A stretch of DNA of 64,000 nucleotides from NCBI GenBank assembly GCA_020080175.1, contig JAGHQL010000117.1, positions 1 through 64,000 on the forward strand, given 5' to 3'. Positions 47,231 through 58,721 of the stretch are shown here, piece by piece. The position numbers and the translations under genes are program-made. How positions within the stretch are numbered: position 1 is the first letter of the stretch; each line of letters begins with the position of its first letter. This DNA is from Glutinoglossum americanum (Eukaryota > Ascomycota > Geoglossomycetes > Geoglossales > Geoglossaceae). The notes under the pieces were generated by a model, which searched no databases, was not told the DNA's origin, and worked only from the letters and a program-made list of their open reading frames with translations.

Positions 47231-48755
47231 ATGACTACCGTTGCCATTCCGCCTACCATGGCACCGCTACCTCCCTTGGTCGTGGAACATAATAATGTGA
47301 GTCCCAGGGCGAACCAGCAACAACAAAAACCGACTGCGCCGCCGCTGCGTACGTCTGGCTCGGCCTTGAGCGCCTCGGCCGCCCCGAGTTCCTCACCAGC
47401 TGTTGCCTCGGTCGCGACTGCGGATGGAGGAACGCCGAAGACTACGACTCCAGAGCGGACCCGTTCGCCAAATGCGTATGTAATTCCCCGAATTCCCGCT
47501 CACTCTTTTTTTTTCGCTTTTGTACCTGTTACGTTTGTGAGATGCTGCCCAACATGACGGTCAACTGACTGCAACCGCATATAGTACACGGAACAGCGGA
47601 CCTCCACCGAAGATTGTCGTTAAGAAAGAACCACCTACCTCTCCTGAATTACCAACGTCTCGACATAGACCGCGTAAACTCGATCTGTCGAAGGATCCTT
47701 CCGGGCCGGGGAGCCAGCTGTTGTCTTCGCGTCCGTCAGGCGGCCAATTGACCGCGAGGGATGGTCCGTTGGCCATGCAGGATGTAGGTTTGGCCTGCCT
47801 TTCTCCTGGGTTCTCCACGCAAGATCCTACCATGAGAGAACAACTGCAGCGGAGTATATCGGTTCGGGACCATCAGAGGTCTATCATAGAGTCACGGCTT
47901 CAGAAGACGGCAAAGCCTGGCGAAATCGCCGAGGCGGCCCCAAAGACTGGGGATGGTACTACTCTTGGTGGATTAAAAACCCCTGGGACATCGTCTCGAA
48001 AAAGGCCTCCTCCAGGTCTCTCTATTGTTCCGCCTTCGCATGAGCAATTCGCCAACGAAAGGGTCATCCAATCCGCTCCTTTGCATCAGACTTTCACTGG
48101 CCGGCATCAACCTCACCCTGCTACCCGACATACAGCTAATCAACATTCTAACCTATCCAACACCTCCCACATCCACCATGTGCCAGCAACTCAAACGAAT
48201 AACAGACTACCGCCGATTACTGACGTTTTTGCCTCGGAAGGACTTGGTGCCCATCGGGGAGGGGGTCGGAACGGTTTCTACCAATCTAACTCAGCTTCAA
48301 ATTCCTCTCACTCCAACAGCCGTCCCTCGTTTCCTTCGCCAGTTAACCCGTCCGCACATGCCGCCGCTACAAGCACACCATCGGCAAGGCCAAGAGAATA
48401 CCGATCAGCTGAAGAAGCAGTCGCCTCTATGTCTGGAGGCAGGGAAGATCTACTGCCGAAGATCATCCACTATGGAGGGCACCAACCACCAACCCCTCCA
48501 TCCCCCAATCCAGGTCTTACTCCTCACAAGATGGGCCATCTAGAATCCAACGGTAACGTGGCTCGCAGCGGCGGTGGGCGGAGGAGAGCGAGGGCTGAAT
48601 ACGAAAGGGATATGGGTAGCCCACCGCTGGGAAGTGGACCCGATGCGCGACGAGGCCCGTTTGGCGAAGGGAGGGATAGTCCCGAGAGCCAAAGAAGAAA
48701 GAAAGAAGAGTTTCTTACATTATGTTCGCGCGCTTGGGACCTTTTCCATTCTTGA
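47231..48755 (+). CDS. Conserved-looking disordered protein, 471 aa
   Basis: Exons 47231-47475 and 47585-48755 (472 codons), with a 109-nt intron (GTATGT donor, CATATAG acceptor) joining PNA to TRNSGPPPKIVVKKEPP. I do not recognise a named family. Most of it is Pro/Ser/His/Asn-rich and predicted disordered, with several short ordered motifs: GPLAMQDVGLACLSPGFSTQ, MREQLQRSISVRDHQRSIIE (likely amphipathic helix), LPPITDVF, REDLLPKIIHYGG and a C-terminal RRKKEEFLTLCSRAWDLFHS. The last two look like conserved docking motifs, since they are much more ordered than their surroundings. The IVVKKEPP phrase resembles a SUMO-site consensus (psi-K-x-E). A nuclear regulatory role is a guess. The long pyrimidine leader suggests a regulated gene. 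Confidence 0.75.
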
Positions 48756-49633
48756 TCTCTGACTACCGTTTCACGTATCAAAGGAATTTCGGTGTATCCC
48801 CTTAATTGACCTGTCTTTACATGCTATTTACTTGTTCGTTGCCGGTCGTCCTGAATTTTTCGCGTATACTCTACTTTGCTTGCCAAGGGTCTCAAAAGCT
48901 GGACTAATTAGGGAAACATCTTTCAATTGGGGGAGTGTTATTCTATTGATCAATGGGTTCTAATGATCACGAGAACGGGAGACACGAGGCCAACGCTCTT
49001 TCTTGTTTCGTCAGGGAAGTGGAGGCGTTAGTCATGGTGTGGGAAGGATGGTAGGCGATGGATGAAGCGATGCTATTTGAATTGCAGAGCGCATCAAAGC
49101 TGAAGGTGGAAGCCTGCATCTCCGGGGTCGCTGCCTTCTTTCCGGTGCATTTCCTGATGTGCTAGGGTTGTTGAAGAGTCATGGCTGAAGGCTAAGGTTT
49201 TGTGTTCTATTGGCTACTGGGCCCGGGTTCAATCGATATCTCTTTTCCGTTCATCTTCTACCGGATCTCACCGTCATCAGATTTTCCAAGTTGAGATTTC
49301 TCTTTAGTGTAACGGTTATCCATCGCGTGTCCTTTCTTGTTCCACCACTACATGTTACTACTGTATATATTTCCGCTGGCCTGCTATATCTAACAGGGTA
49401 GAGTCTCGCGGTAGTTGCAAGACACGGAGAATAAGAGGGACTCGCCAAAGTCACTGTCCCAGCATTTACTAAACCCGCATCCCCGTTGATTTCATGTCCG
49501 CCGTAGCGCCCAAGTCGTGATTGTGAAGAGAGATATGAGAAAGCGGGATAACTAGCCATGCGGGTTGGCTTGCCCAATATTCATGCGGGAAACATCTCCG
49601 TGATATAATACATCTATGCAACCGAAACATCAC
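48756..49633. other. Convergent 3' flanks
   Basis: 880 bp between the stop of the disordered-protein gene and the stop of ureF. No gene recognised; short frames are featureless. Confidence 0.5.
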
Positions 49634-50741
49634 TTATGAGTTGAAAATCCTAGAATAGAGGAGTTCATGCCGTCCCTGATATAGATCCAGCACCGGGACG
49701 ACCTGCCCAGCATCCTCGACTTCGATATTCCAACCCCTCTCCATCGCATCCCTCACAGAGCCTTGAACCCACGGGGAAGCCAGCACGCCATGCGCCTGAT
49801 ACGGCCCCACGACGCTAGCGCGCACCCCCGCCGAGAGAACAGCCTTCACATGGTTGAACAGGAACACATACGCCGTCTGCGGGAGCGAGAGGCCCATCGC
49901 GCGACCCACGCACCCCCACAGAGGCGGAAAATGGCCATTGACCACCGCACCACCGCCCTCGCCCCGCCCCGCCCCCCGAAGCCTGGAACGAAACGCATCC
50001 AGCACCGCGCCGGCGGCGTCCCCCCCCCCCACCGCCACCCCCCCCCTAAACGCCCTCTCCCAGACCCCCACCAGCGCCCTCCCCAACCCGACGCTCGCGC
50101 GCCTCGCGACCGCGCACGGCGTCGCGGCGTCGAACTCGTCGTCCAGGGCGTCCAGCCGCGCCGGGTGGCGGTATGCGGCCAGCGCGTAGGGCAGCGAGGA
50201 GGCGGCGAGGGAGGCGAGGGAGAGGTGGAGGAAGCGGTGGAGGGACGTCGCTGCTGCGCGCGGGGGGGTTGGTTGTGGTGGGGAGGAGGTGGTGGTGGTG
50301 GTGGTGGTGGTGGTGGTGTGAGAGAGGTAGGATTCTAGGCCTGAGGAGAAGGCGAAGGAGCCGAGGGGGAGGGCGGAGTCGGAGAGGAGGAGGAGGGCGT
50401 GGTTGGAGGGGGGGAGGTGGAGGAATGGTGGTGGTGGAGGGGGAGGGGCTGCGAGGGCGGGGTTGTTAGTTGTGGGGGGGTAGTTATGTTTTTCTTTCTT
50501 TCTCTTCTAGTTAGAGAGAGGGAGGTGTGTTTGGGGGGACAATCGACCGTTCCCTTCCCGCGGTGGACGAACCTTCTTTGTCGTCGCCATCGCCATCGCC
50601 GGGGCTCGCGGGGTCTCCGTTCTCCAATTCTTTGAAGACCGCTGTCTTCCTCTTCAGCGCAGCCTTCGCATCTCGCAGGCGCTTCTCTAGACCGGCTATT
50701 TCATGCCTGAGAGTTTGCGGGTCGGCTTCCTCATCAATCAT
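49634..50741 (-). CDS. ureF: Urease accessory protein UreF, 327 aa
   Basis: Exons 50573-50741 and 49634-50448 (328 codons), using donor GTTCGT and acceptor CGCAG with a CTAAC branch, intron 124 nt. UreF works with UreD and UreG in nickel loading of urease in the cytosol. The main exon has NHALLLLSDSALPLGSFAFS, SGLESYL, RASVGLGRALVGVWERAF, then MGLSLPQTAYVFLFNHVK, VLASPWVQGSVRDAME and VPVLDLYQGRHELLYSRIF. The first exon supplies a predicted helix (LRHEIAGLEKRLRDAKAALK). Its attachment rests on frame and splice signals and is less certain than the UreF body. The gene is very GC-rich and carries a poly-Thr tract encoded by an ACC repeat (about 50287-50319) and Pro- and Gly-coding homopolymers, unusual for its neighbours. 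Confidence 0.88.
50287..50319. repeat. (GGT)n trinucleotide repeat in ureF
   Basis: About eleven GGT units on the plus strand, encoding a run of Thr in ureF just after the SGLESYLSH segment. Length polymorphism would change the protein without shifting frame. Confidence 0.9.
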
Positions 50742-51328
50742 TGATCCCGTTTTGGTTTTCGGTTTTCGTTTCTGCGTTTCGAGGGTTTACATCCGCGTAC
50801 CTTGGTGGGTTCTCACGTGATCCATCTGCCCTTTATTTTCGATATACACAAAGCGGGCCGTGGCGCCTTTGAAGAACAACGGGCTAGATACAGAATCATG
50901 GCTATGTCGCGTGCCTTAATTAGGGTTCTTTAGAGTAGGAAACGCCCTCTCGCAATGCTATTCCTTGTGCCAACATATACCAAACGCCACAGCGATGCTA
51001 CGGGTATACCCAGATCCCATGAATTAGACAGGCAAATGAAAACATAACGACATAAGTCTGGCGCCCAAAGGGCCAAAGTCGAGGCGGCAAAATCCTCCTT
51101 TATATCCTCGGGTGTCACTGTGGCAAATCTTTAATGACCTCTTCTTCTTCTCCATGTCTCTATGTGCGTATGTGGAGTCCTTGCTCTGGATTCATTAGCG
51201 CTACCATATTTTCGTCCCGCTTCACATATACCATCTAAAGACCGTCGAGCCGATTGCAGAAGTAGCAGGCGAGGTAGTTGTAGTCCTGTTGTTGCGAAGT
51301 CTTTACAGCTCGGCCGTAGATGAGATAC
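50742..51328. promoter_or_regulatory. ureF promoter and sac3 3' flank
   Basis: 590 bp. A CACGTGAT at 50814-50821 (ATCACGTG on the ureF strand) lies about 70 bp upstream of the ureF start codon. The right part is the 3' flank of sac3. Confidence 0.55.
50814..50821 (-). promoter_or_regulatory. CBF1-type site RTCACGTG, ureF upstream
   Basis: ATCACGTG on the ureF strand, about 70 bp from the start codon; the core TCACGTGA is palindromic. Confidence 0.45.
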
Positions 51329-54300
51329 TTATAACCCCTCTCCGCTAGCACTCCGACTCAAGGCCCGTTTTGTTTCCTCTCTATAGAACTCAATTCCTTC
51401 GGCAATAGTGCCCATGATCTTCCGTGCTTCTGCGAACAACTCCTCGTCCTCCGCGTCTGAGCTTCTAGCTGCGGAATTAACTGTCGCAGAAGTGTCCTGC
51501 GTCGCGTCCCCCTTTACCTGTACTTTCTTTTGTGCGGGTCGCGGCAAAGAGTCTGTATCGCCACGGACAGCTGCGTATGGTCGCTTCTTCGGCAGAGCCT
51601 TGAGGGCTGCGGGCGCAACGCTCCCATCCGGTAGTTTCTCGATCCCTCTGGCCTTTAGCCTAAAGTAGTCAGTATTCGTCTTGTCTCGGCTTCCTCGGTG
51701 CAGCTGTGACCAAGACCCGGACTGAAGGGAAGACCCGCGTGAGGAGGTAGATATAGGACTGGTTTGTTGTTGTCCGACAGCCGCTTTAGCCGACCTGGAG
51801 TCAGGGGTCTCTAGCTCTTGGCGTAGACGTTTCCACTTGGCCAACAAATCGCCGTCGAAGATACCACCACGTTGGAAGTCGTCAGGGAGGCTATACCTCT
51901 TGCTAGAAGGTGAAGTTAGTGGTTGCCCCACTTTCCGACGGCTCTTTGTCGAGGGTGGGTCTGTATCTGCCGATTCGTCTGCTTTGCGTTTTGTTGGCCT
52001 CTTATCTATTATTAAAGAATTCCCTGATGAAGTCGATCCCTCTCCAGCTTCACTTCTTATTAGCTCAGGCGCAATATCATTTGCAGTCGAGAGCTCGTCC
52101 GTCCCATGATGGCTTCGCCGTTTTCCCAGTCTATGGAGTTGCAGAGCCCCTGAAGCCCGTAGTTTGGCGAGGTTTGGGCTGACTGTTGGCAGCACCAGTT
52201 CTGCTAGAGGAGCGATATGAGAGGTGAAGTCGAGATCATTATTGCTATCAACGATCACTAGGTTCCTGCCGATGACACTCGGAGGTAGAGACTTGAAATC
52301 TAAAGCTTTGCGAGACTGGTGGGGAAGGTCAGTATTTGCTTCGTCAGAATGAAAGCAGGGGTTATACCGCCAGGACACGATCAAGCCGACCTTTCTTCGC
52401 ACATCGTTCCATATCCACATCGTTGAAATCGAGGTCCGTCGCATCGAGAGGAGATCGATAGCAGATCACCAGCAACGCAATATTAGGATATTTGCTTACA
52501 CTGCAGATATATTGCATTGTTTTGTGCAAGTTTTCTCGATCCTTTTCGAATCGCTCCGTATTGCTTAGGCTAAAATCTACCGAGCATCCATAGACGACAC
52601 AACCAATATCGAGAAACAAATCCGGACGGGTGGCCCTCGGGAATGCGGCGAAGGTCAACCCATTCGATGTGGTACTAAGGACGAGACCTGTGTCTGTGTC
52701 TCTCCCGTTGTATAGCCCGAACTTATTCTGCCACCAGTAGTCTGATCTGACATCAGAATTGACGGCAAATAAAGCCCACCGGCTTTGCGCAACCTTTGAT
52801 TCTAAGAGAGCTTGCTCAACGGGCCCTTTGAAGATGCTGACGAGTGGTACCGGCTTATAGATTAGCTTTTTGGCCCTAAGAGCTTGAGCCAATGCCTCTT
52901 CAGCAGTCATGTCAGCACTTGGCCGATACTGCACTGGTGTCCACATCAGCCCCTGCGGATTATTTGCTGCCCTGCCTCTTGCTCGTCGTTCGCGACCGCG
53001 CCGTCTTACACTGTTGCGATAGGCTAGATCCTTCCATCGATAAAAATATCGTTGCATAAGTCTTCGTCGGCGGAATTCGTCTGGCAAATGTAAGTACATA
53101 GAGAAAATAGCGCACGAATTGATAACGAACCTGCTTCCCGGCGAGAAGCTTCTTCTTCCACCTGGCGTCTTGCACTCACTGCAATTGAGGGGAAAATATG
53201 TTCAAAGAGCTGATCATAAAGTCCATCTTTCCCCCAAAGAAACCAATCTGACAACTCATCGGATATTTCCCGAGTAACTTGTGCTTTCCCCAGCTGTGAT
53301 TGTGATGTAAGGCCGGGGTGGAAATGTGCCTGCGGGGTGGTGGCTTTAGGGACGGCGTGGCCCAGCGCGTTCACGCTGGCATCTATAGAGGTATGCTTGA
53401 GGATTGACTTAGGCTTTGAGGTTGGGGCAGCAGGAGACATGCGCGGCCCTTTGGATGGCAGAGGCGATGGCGTGTTCGTGGAGGCTGGGGGTAGGATGTT
53501 AGCTATCGGTAGGGGGTTTTGCTGGCTTGATGTTCCGCTTTGTGGTTGAATGAAGATTGATTGTGTAGGCGTAAAACTGAATGGAGGCAATGACTTCTGC
53601 TGGGGTGTTGCTAAATTGGATTCCGGTCGAGCGAGTGCAGGTTGTGGTGACGGCGACGCGTGGCCTTGCGACGGAGACAAGATGGATTGTTCGGGTACGA
53701 TCGATACTGGAAAGGAGACAGATGTCGTCTGCACAGCAGGCGTTCCGAATCCTATTTGGGATGAAGAGACGCTAGGCGATAATTGTTGGGTGGAATTTAG
53801 ATTCTTAGGCGGAAGGCCTTCAGAGCTCGGTTCAGCCTTAGAAAGCCGGGTGCTCTGAATATCAGAAGAGTCCGGCTCCATGGAGAAAGGATTAGAAGGA
53901 GTATGCGCTATTGACGAGCTTGAAAGGGGTGATGGTGGCATTGGTGAGGATTCCCAAGGAGCATTAATAACTCGTTTTGTGGGTATGGGGACCGAGGGGG
54001 CCGAGTCGCCGAACTTGAGTATGGAGCTTGGGAACGGCTGTGTAGGTTGTGGACTTATTTGGAAGGGATTCATAGGCTTGCCAGGAGTCACCCCAGACGG
54101 TTTCGTAAGAGCTGTGAAGTTGGATCCGCTGGAAAATACCGAAGGCTGCCCGAAGCTCCCAGAACCGGGTATGCTAGAAGATGCCCCAGAGATCGAAGGG
54201 GCTGTATCTCCGTTTGAGACTCCCGAAGGCCTACCGAAGGGAGATGCGGTGTTCGTAGGAGTTGTTAGGCTGTTCCCGCTCACTCCACTAAATAACAATG

Positions 54301-56558
54301 AGGGTTTCCCGAAGCCTCCGGAACCGGATGTGCCAGAAGACGTCTCAAAGATCGAAGGGGCTGTATTTCCGTCCGAGGCCACAGAAGGCTTGCTGAAGGG
54401 AGATGTGGTGTTCGTAGGAGTTATCAAGTTGTTTCCGCTAACGCCACTAAAAAGCACCGAGGGCTTCCCGAAGCCCCCAGAACCGGATGCCCCAGAGGAT
54501 GCCCCAAAGATCGAAGAGACTGTATTTCCGTTCGGCATCCCCGAAGGCTTGCCAAAAGGTGAGGTGTTCGTTGGGGTGAAAGGAACTTGCCCAAACGTAC
54601 TGGTATTGAATGGGTTGTTGTGGCTACTAAAGGTCGATGGTTCCGTCATACTAGAGGGTTCGCTGAATGGGCTATTTGAATTATCGGCGGAAGACGCCGG
54701 GAGAGTATGTGATGCCACGATGCTGCTGGGAGACTTGGAACCTCCCACAAATCCATCTTCTTCCCCGTCAGAAAAGAACAGGGAGTTGCCCTGGGATGGA
54801 GTTAGGGTGAACTCAGGAGCGGTAGGGTTTAGTGCGGGTCTCTTGATTAGGCCCATTTCTCTTGCCTGCCGCACGGTGTAACCGTGGACAATAGCGGGAT
54901 ATGTTCGATTATGTCGTTTGAATTCTACTAAACTCTCAGAGAATATCTGAGTTGGCCAAGGCGAAGGGTCTAGAAACGTTGTCAGTAAAATGGCGCCAAT
55001 ATTGCTTTGGAGTGCAATCGTGTACCTTCTGGGGTAGAGTCTAAGGAGAGGAAAGCGTCACCGTCCTCCCGTTCCCTAATCTGCATACCAAAATTCTCAC
55101 AAAATGACTGCACTTGATCTTCATCGTCAAAGCCAAGGAACTCCATCAGGTCGCTCAGGATCCAGTCATCAACCACATTGCGGACTTTACTGCTCGTTAC
55201 GATGGCGGAAAGTGCCATCCTTCGAACCCGGTTGAAGTGGATTTCGGCAACACACGCCATAATATAGGACACCTTACTTGATTGGATGAGCGACCAAAAC
55301 CTGCCAAATGAATTCTGAACAATATCAGGGCTGACTTTGTCGAGGGGGCCTCGAGCATCATGGATGTTCTGCCATGCGGCATGTATTTCTAAAGCTGTCT
55401 GGACTCGTGGGTGGTTGAAGATCTCCGGCGGCCACTCCTGTGCTTCCTTCTCAATATCTGGAATTTGGACATATGCTATAATGTAGATAGCGCAGAACTC
55501 GGCTTCGTTTTTGCATCTGACGCCCTGAAATTTGCAGTCCTCGTAGAAATGCATGATCGATGTGAGTGTCTTAAAAAACTGCTCCTGCTCCTGCTGATGG
55601 CTGAAGTCGCCGCTGTTGATATCGGGGTGGGAGAGTTGATGTAAGGAAAGAATATGCAGACGGCATATTCGCTCAAAGCAATCAACAGCGATGTGAATAT
55701 TTTTGGTCTTTCCCACATTCTGAAAGGTGAAATCTTGGCGAATGCTTCGTGTTCGAGTCCAGAGGAACTTGTTCGTTTTGGTCAGCGGTAGCGGCCCACC
55801 GAGAATGTCATCAATCAGATAGTTGAGCGTTTTCTAGGGCACGTCAGAATGAAATTACCAATGGCCGTGGGATTCTGGTTGGTACCTGGAGTGCAAGAGG
55901 TGGTCGAACGTCGGAGGGTAGTGGAGCATCGTTCCCAGCTGCTGAGCGCCGATATTCCTTCACCATACGCTCTGGAGCAGGCTTTCCGGATGTATCAGGG
56001 GGCACCTGTCAAGTACACATGTCAGTAATCAATCTCTGCAAACATTTCGAAGACCTTTCACCCTTTCGCAGATATCTACTGCCCGTTGCACGACTCTCTC
56101 CACCTTCTCAAACTCGGGGCACATGCCCAAACATGTACCCCGAAACGTAATTGCATCCTTCAGTTTCCTGCGCACGTCCGGGTCATCCATAAGCCCCTGG
56201 CTAATTGCCTCCCTACGCTCGGCTACTCGGCGCGTCTTAAGCTATGGCACGATGTTCACGTCACTATACGATCCCTGGTCAGCAACTCTCGGGGGTGAGC
56301 ATATACCTTTTGATACAAGACCTCCGGCGTCTCTTGGGAGTCTTGCAGCACTGGCTGTGGGGTTGCATCCTCGCCACCGGATGAGTTATCTGACTTCCTC
56401 CATCTCTTGCTACCTTGGCCATTTAGGTTCTTCGCGCCTCGGTTCGCGGTATCTCTCCCTCCTACATTGCCATTCGTTGGGCCGCTTTCTCTGCCATGCC
56501 CATTACCTCTCGCCCTGACGCTGCCTCTACCTCGCCTTCCTCCCCTTGGTGGCGACAT
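51329..56558 (-). CDS. sac3: SAC3, TREX-2 mRNA-export scaffold, 1632 aa
   Basis: Seven exons: 56307-56558, 56062-56241, 55886-56005, 55026-55833, 53131-54969, 52368-53080 and 51329-52315; lengths sum to 1633 codons. SAC3 scaffolds the TREX-2 complex at nuclear pores, linking transcription and mRNA export. The N-terminus is Arg/Gly-rich (RGGRRGRGSVRARGNG). Exons 2-4 hold the SAC3/GANP domain: TFRGTCLGMCPEFEKVERVV, SGKPAPERMVKEYRRSAAG, KTLNYLIDDILGG, FLWTRTRSIRQDFTFQN. Exon 4 onward forms the PCI-like part, continuing to the conserved QIFSESLVEFKR and RTYPAIVHGYTVRQAREMG. Residues about 490-720 contain FG/PF-rich imperfect repeats (SPFGKPSG, GFGKPSVLFSG) like those binding export receptors. Further on are an EEEASRREADEFRRRRLM helix and DTGLVLSTTSNGLTFAAFPR. 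The C-terminus is basic and Ser-rich. Confidence 0.93.
54160..54620 (-). repeat. Imperfect FG-type repeats in sac3
   Basis: Three to four diverged units of about 50 codons, each with TPTNT.SPF.KPS, a GNTAPSIF-like phrase and GSGGFGKPS.LFSGVSGN. The repeat is visible at DNA level and also leaves the antisense strand open for 333 codons, which should not be taken as a gene. Confidence 0.8.
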
Positions 56559-57332
56559 CTCTGCGTCTAATCGAATTCAGATCGTCATGGATAGAGGCGC
56601 GAAGTAGAGTAGAAACGCAAGGCTCAGATGGAGGCGGCCGATGGTGTAGAGACAGGAGCGATCGAGGTACGACAGTAGGCAAGATATACAACTTTAGGCT
56701 AGCATATAGGCTCACGAGGGAGTAGTGAATCCAGATGACGGGTTCAATGAACGAAACGGCGAGGTGAAAGAAACCGAGGTGATGCAGTGCGACGTGTCGG
56801 TGTACAAGGATAGACTATGTGGGTATTTGGGTCTTGTTGCGCGAATCGGCGGATATGATGGCTGATGTTTCGAGGCTCCGAGCTCAGAGTTGAAGAGGCC
56901 AGCGGGTGATGAAGGAAGCTCTCTTCTCTTTGGTCCAGGCGGGGATGAACAATGCACAACACAAGAGGAATTCTTATTGTCTCTCAAAGCGGCGCAACAG
57001 CGTCCACGTGACTCCCGCTTAGGTAATCTACTTTTTCAGCCGCACTTAGGTAAAAATTTGCAGGTCATTCTAAGTCGCGATCTAATTTTCAAGGTATGAT
57101 TTAATTTCTAGTTGTCAGGATCTAATGCTACATTTAACTTATGCATCCACAGCCGCATCTATTTATCTAGATGGTAAGGAAAAAAGACGGATGCTGGCCA
57201 AGCCACGAAAAGGAATCCGAGAGATATCCACAAAGAATCTGCAAAATTCGCACCAACGCAGCCCAATATCCGACCCCTCACCTCTCAATGGCACTCCCAT
57301 ATTCCACTATAGATGAGACAGACTAGCTGACA
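56559..57332. promoter_or_regulatory. sac3 promoter and glucanase 3' flank
   Basis: 775 bp. A CACGTGAC (GTCACGTG on the sac3 strand) lies at 57005-57012, about 450 bp upstream of the sac3 start. No gene recognised. Confidence 0.5.
57005..57012 (-). promoter_or_regulatory. CBF1-type site RTCACGTG, sac3 upstream
   Basis: GTCACGTG on the sac3 strand about 450 bp before its ATG. Confidence 0.4.
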
Positions 57333-58721
57333 TCAGAGAAATCGGCCTAGTTGGCCACGTTTTGCGCGGCGGCCTCCGGGGAGTGATGGAGCCACTGGAG
57401 AGCGCTTGGATGAGGAACCACACTGGTTTGGGTACTTCCGAGAGGTAACAGGGTTAGGGATAAAGCCCTTTTCGATGCCTTCCAAGAATCCCCATGCCCA
57501 AGGAGCCCCAAAGGACCAGAAGAAATAGCCAGAGGAGTTTTGCTCGAAGGTATCAAGTTGGGCTTCGACGTACTTGCGGATCTGGGTGATCATGTTTTCA
57601 TTCCAACTATCCATATTCGCGCTTTGGCATTGGCAACCCGGGGTCGAACAAGAGTCACCCGCTGTGGTTGATCCATCGGGATTAACGCAAATCACTGTTC
57701 CAGCACTCCATTCGCCGACAAAAGTCGGCATGACCTTATTGGCACTCGCGAGATTGGAGGACCATCCGCAGGCTTTCTGGATGTGTTGGGCCTGATTGAG
57801 TTTTTTGTCCTCATCGACGAACACTTGGTAGAGATGAGTGTCAATCCCAAAAAGCCCATTGGAGTTAAGTTGAGCAGGAAACCCAGTCCAAGATCCCGGG
57901 CCTACGAAAGCATCGTGCATAACCACCATAAGATCCTTATTGGTAGCGGCAGCCTTGACAGCATGGTAGGCATCTATAGCAAACTGCTTGGTCGTATCTA
58001 TGTCGTTGTCACCCCAAGAGATAGGCTCGTTAACCAACTCAAGAGCCACAACAGTGTCGGCGAACTGCTGTCCTCCATACTTTGTGGCCATAGTCTTAAG
58101 GACGTTAATTGATCGTTGAATGTTGTTGTCCTTTTGCCAGTCAACAGCGCCAGCGTGACCAGAATTATCAAACCCATTCTGTGAACCCGGCTGTCCATGG
58201 CAATCGACCCAAACCTTCATCCCTGCATTCCTTGCCCACCCAATTGCCTTCTCTAGGTATTCATCGGCACCTTTAATGTACGGGGTGCCTGCATTGTCGT
58301 AGGCCCAAAAGCCGATGGGAATGCGCAGGGCGTTTATTCCAGCGGCACTTAGTTTCTGGACATCCGCCTCAGTAAAGAAAGTCTGCCAGTGGTTCTGGAG
58401 CCTTGATGCAGCATCCGGAACATCTTGGGAGAGTGTGAATTCGTCCTCAACGCTCGTGCCAGAAAATACGTCGGGATTCATCCATTTTTCAAGAATGAGC
58501 CAGCCTCCAACGTTGACGCCTCGTAAGAATCCTGGGGGTCCAGTGATATAGGGTTCGGTGGAATTAGGCGGTGAAGTAATCGCTGTAGAGGTGCTTGCCG
58601 GGTAATTGTTGGTTGGAATGTTCACCAAAGTGCTCGTGCCAGTCGCCTTACAATCCACCAGCATTGGTGACGAGAATATTGCGAGGGAAGAGAGAAACCC
58701 TAAGATTGAACGAGCCGCCAT
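57333..58721 (-). CDS. exg1: Secreted exo-1,3-beta-glucanase, GH5, 462 aa
   Basis: A single exon. I start it at 58721 (MAARSILGFLSSLAIFSSPM), which gives a classic signal peptide; the frame stays open to 59042, but that extension lacks a signal sequence and would lie in the leader. After a Thr/Ser-rich linker comes the GH5 domain: FLRGVNVGGWLILEKWMNP, INALRIPIGFWAYD, VWVDCHGQPGSQNGFDNSGH, ELVNEPISW (acid/base Glu 232) and THLYQVF. The nucleophile Glu 337 lies in FVGEWSAG, and FFWSFGAPWAWGFLEG follows. Four Cys around GDSCSTPGCQC suggest disulfides. The enzyme trims beta-1,3-glucan at the cell wall. The C-terminus is basic (GGRRAKRGQLGRFL). Confidence 0.92.
   Translation of the reverse strand: MAARSILGFLSSLAIFSSPMLVDCKATGTSTLVNIPTNNYPASTSTAITSPPNSTEPYITGPPGFLRGVNVGGWLILEKWMNPDVFSGTSVEDEFTLSQDVPDAASRLQNHWQTFFTEADVQKLSAAGINALRIPIGFWAYDNAGTPYIKGADEYLEKAIGWARNAGMKVWVDCHGQPGSQNGFDNSGHAGAVDWQKDNNIQRSINVLKTMATKYGGQQFADTVVALELVNEPISWGDNDIDTTKQFAIDAYHAVKAAATNKDLMVVMHDAFVGPGSWTGFPAQLNSNGLFGIDTHLYQVFVDEDKKLNQAQHIQKACGWSSNLASANKVMPTFVGEWSAGTVICVNPDGSTTAGDSCSTPGCQCQSANMDSWNENMITQIRKYVEAQLDTFEQNSSGYFFWSFGAPWAWGFLEGIEKGFIPNPVTSRKYPNQCGSSSKRSPVAPSLPGGRRAKRGQLGRFL

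Noticed and set aside
49763-50469. Plus-strand Arg/Gly-rich frames
   Set aside because: Antisense to ureF; composition is forced by GC-rich homopolymers and GGT repeats.
53880-54881. 333-codon plus-strand open frame opposite sac3
   Set aside because: It lies antisense to the FG-repeat exon of sac3 and its repeats mirror the sac3 repeats. It has no family features and results from repeat composition.
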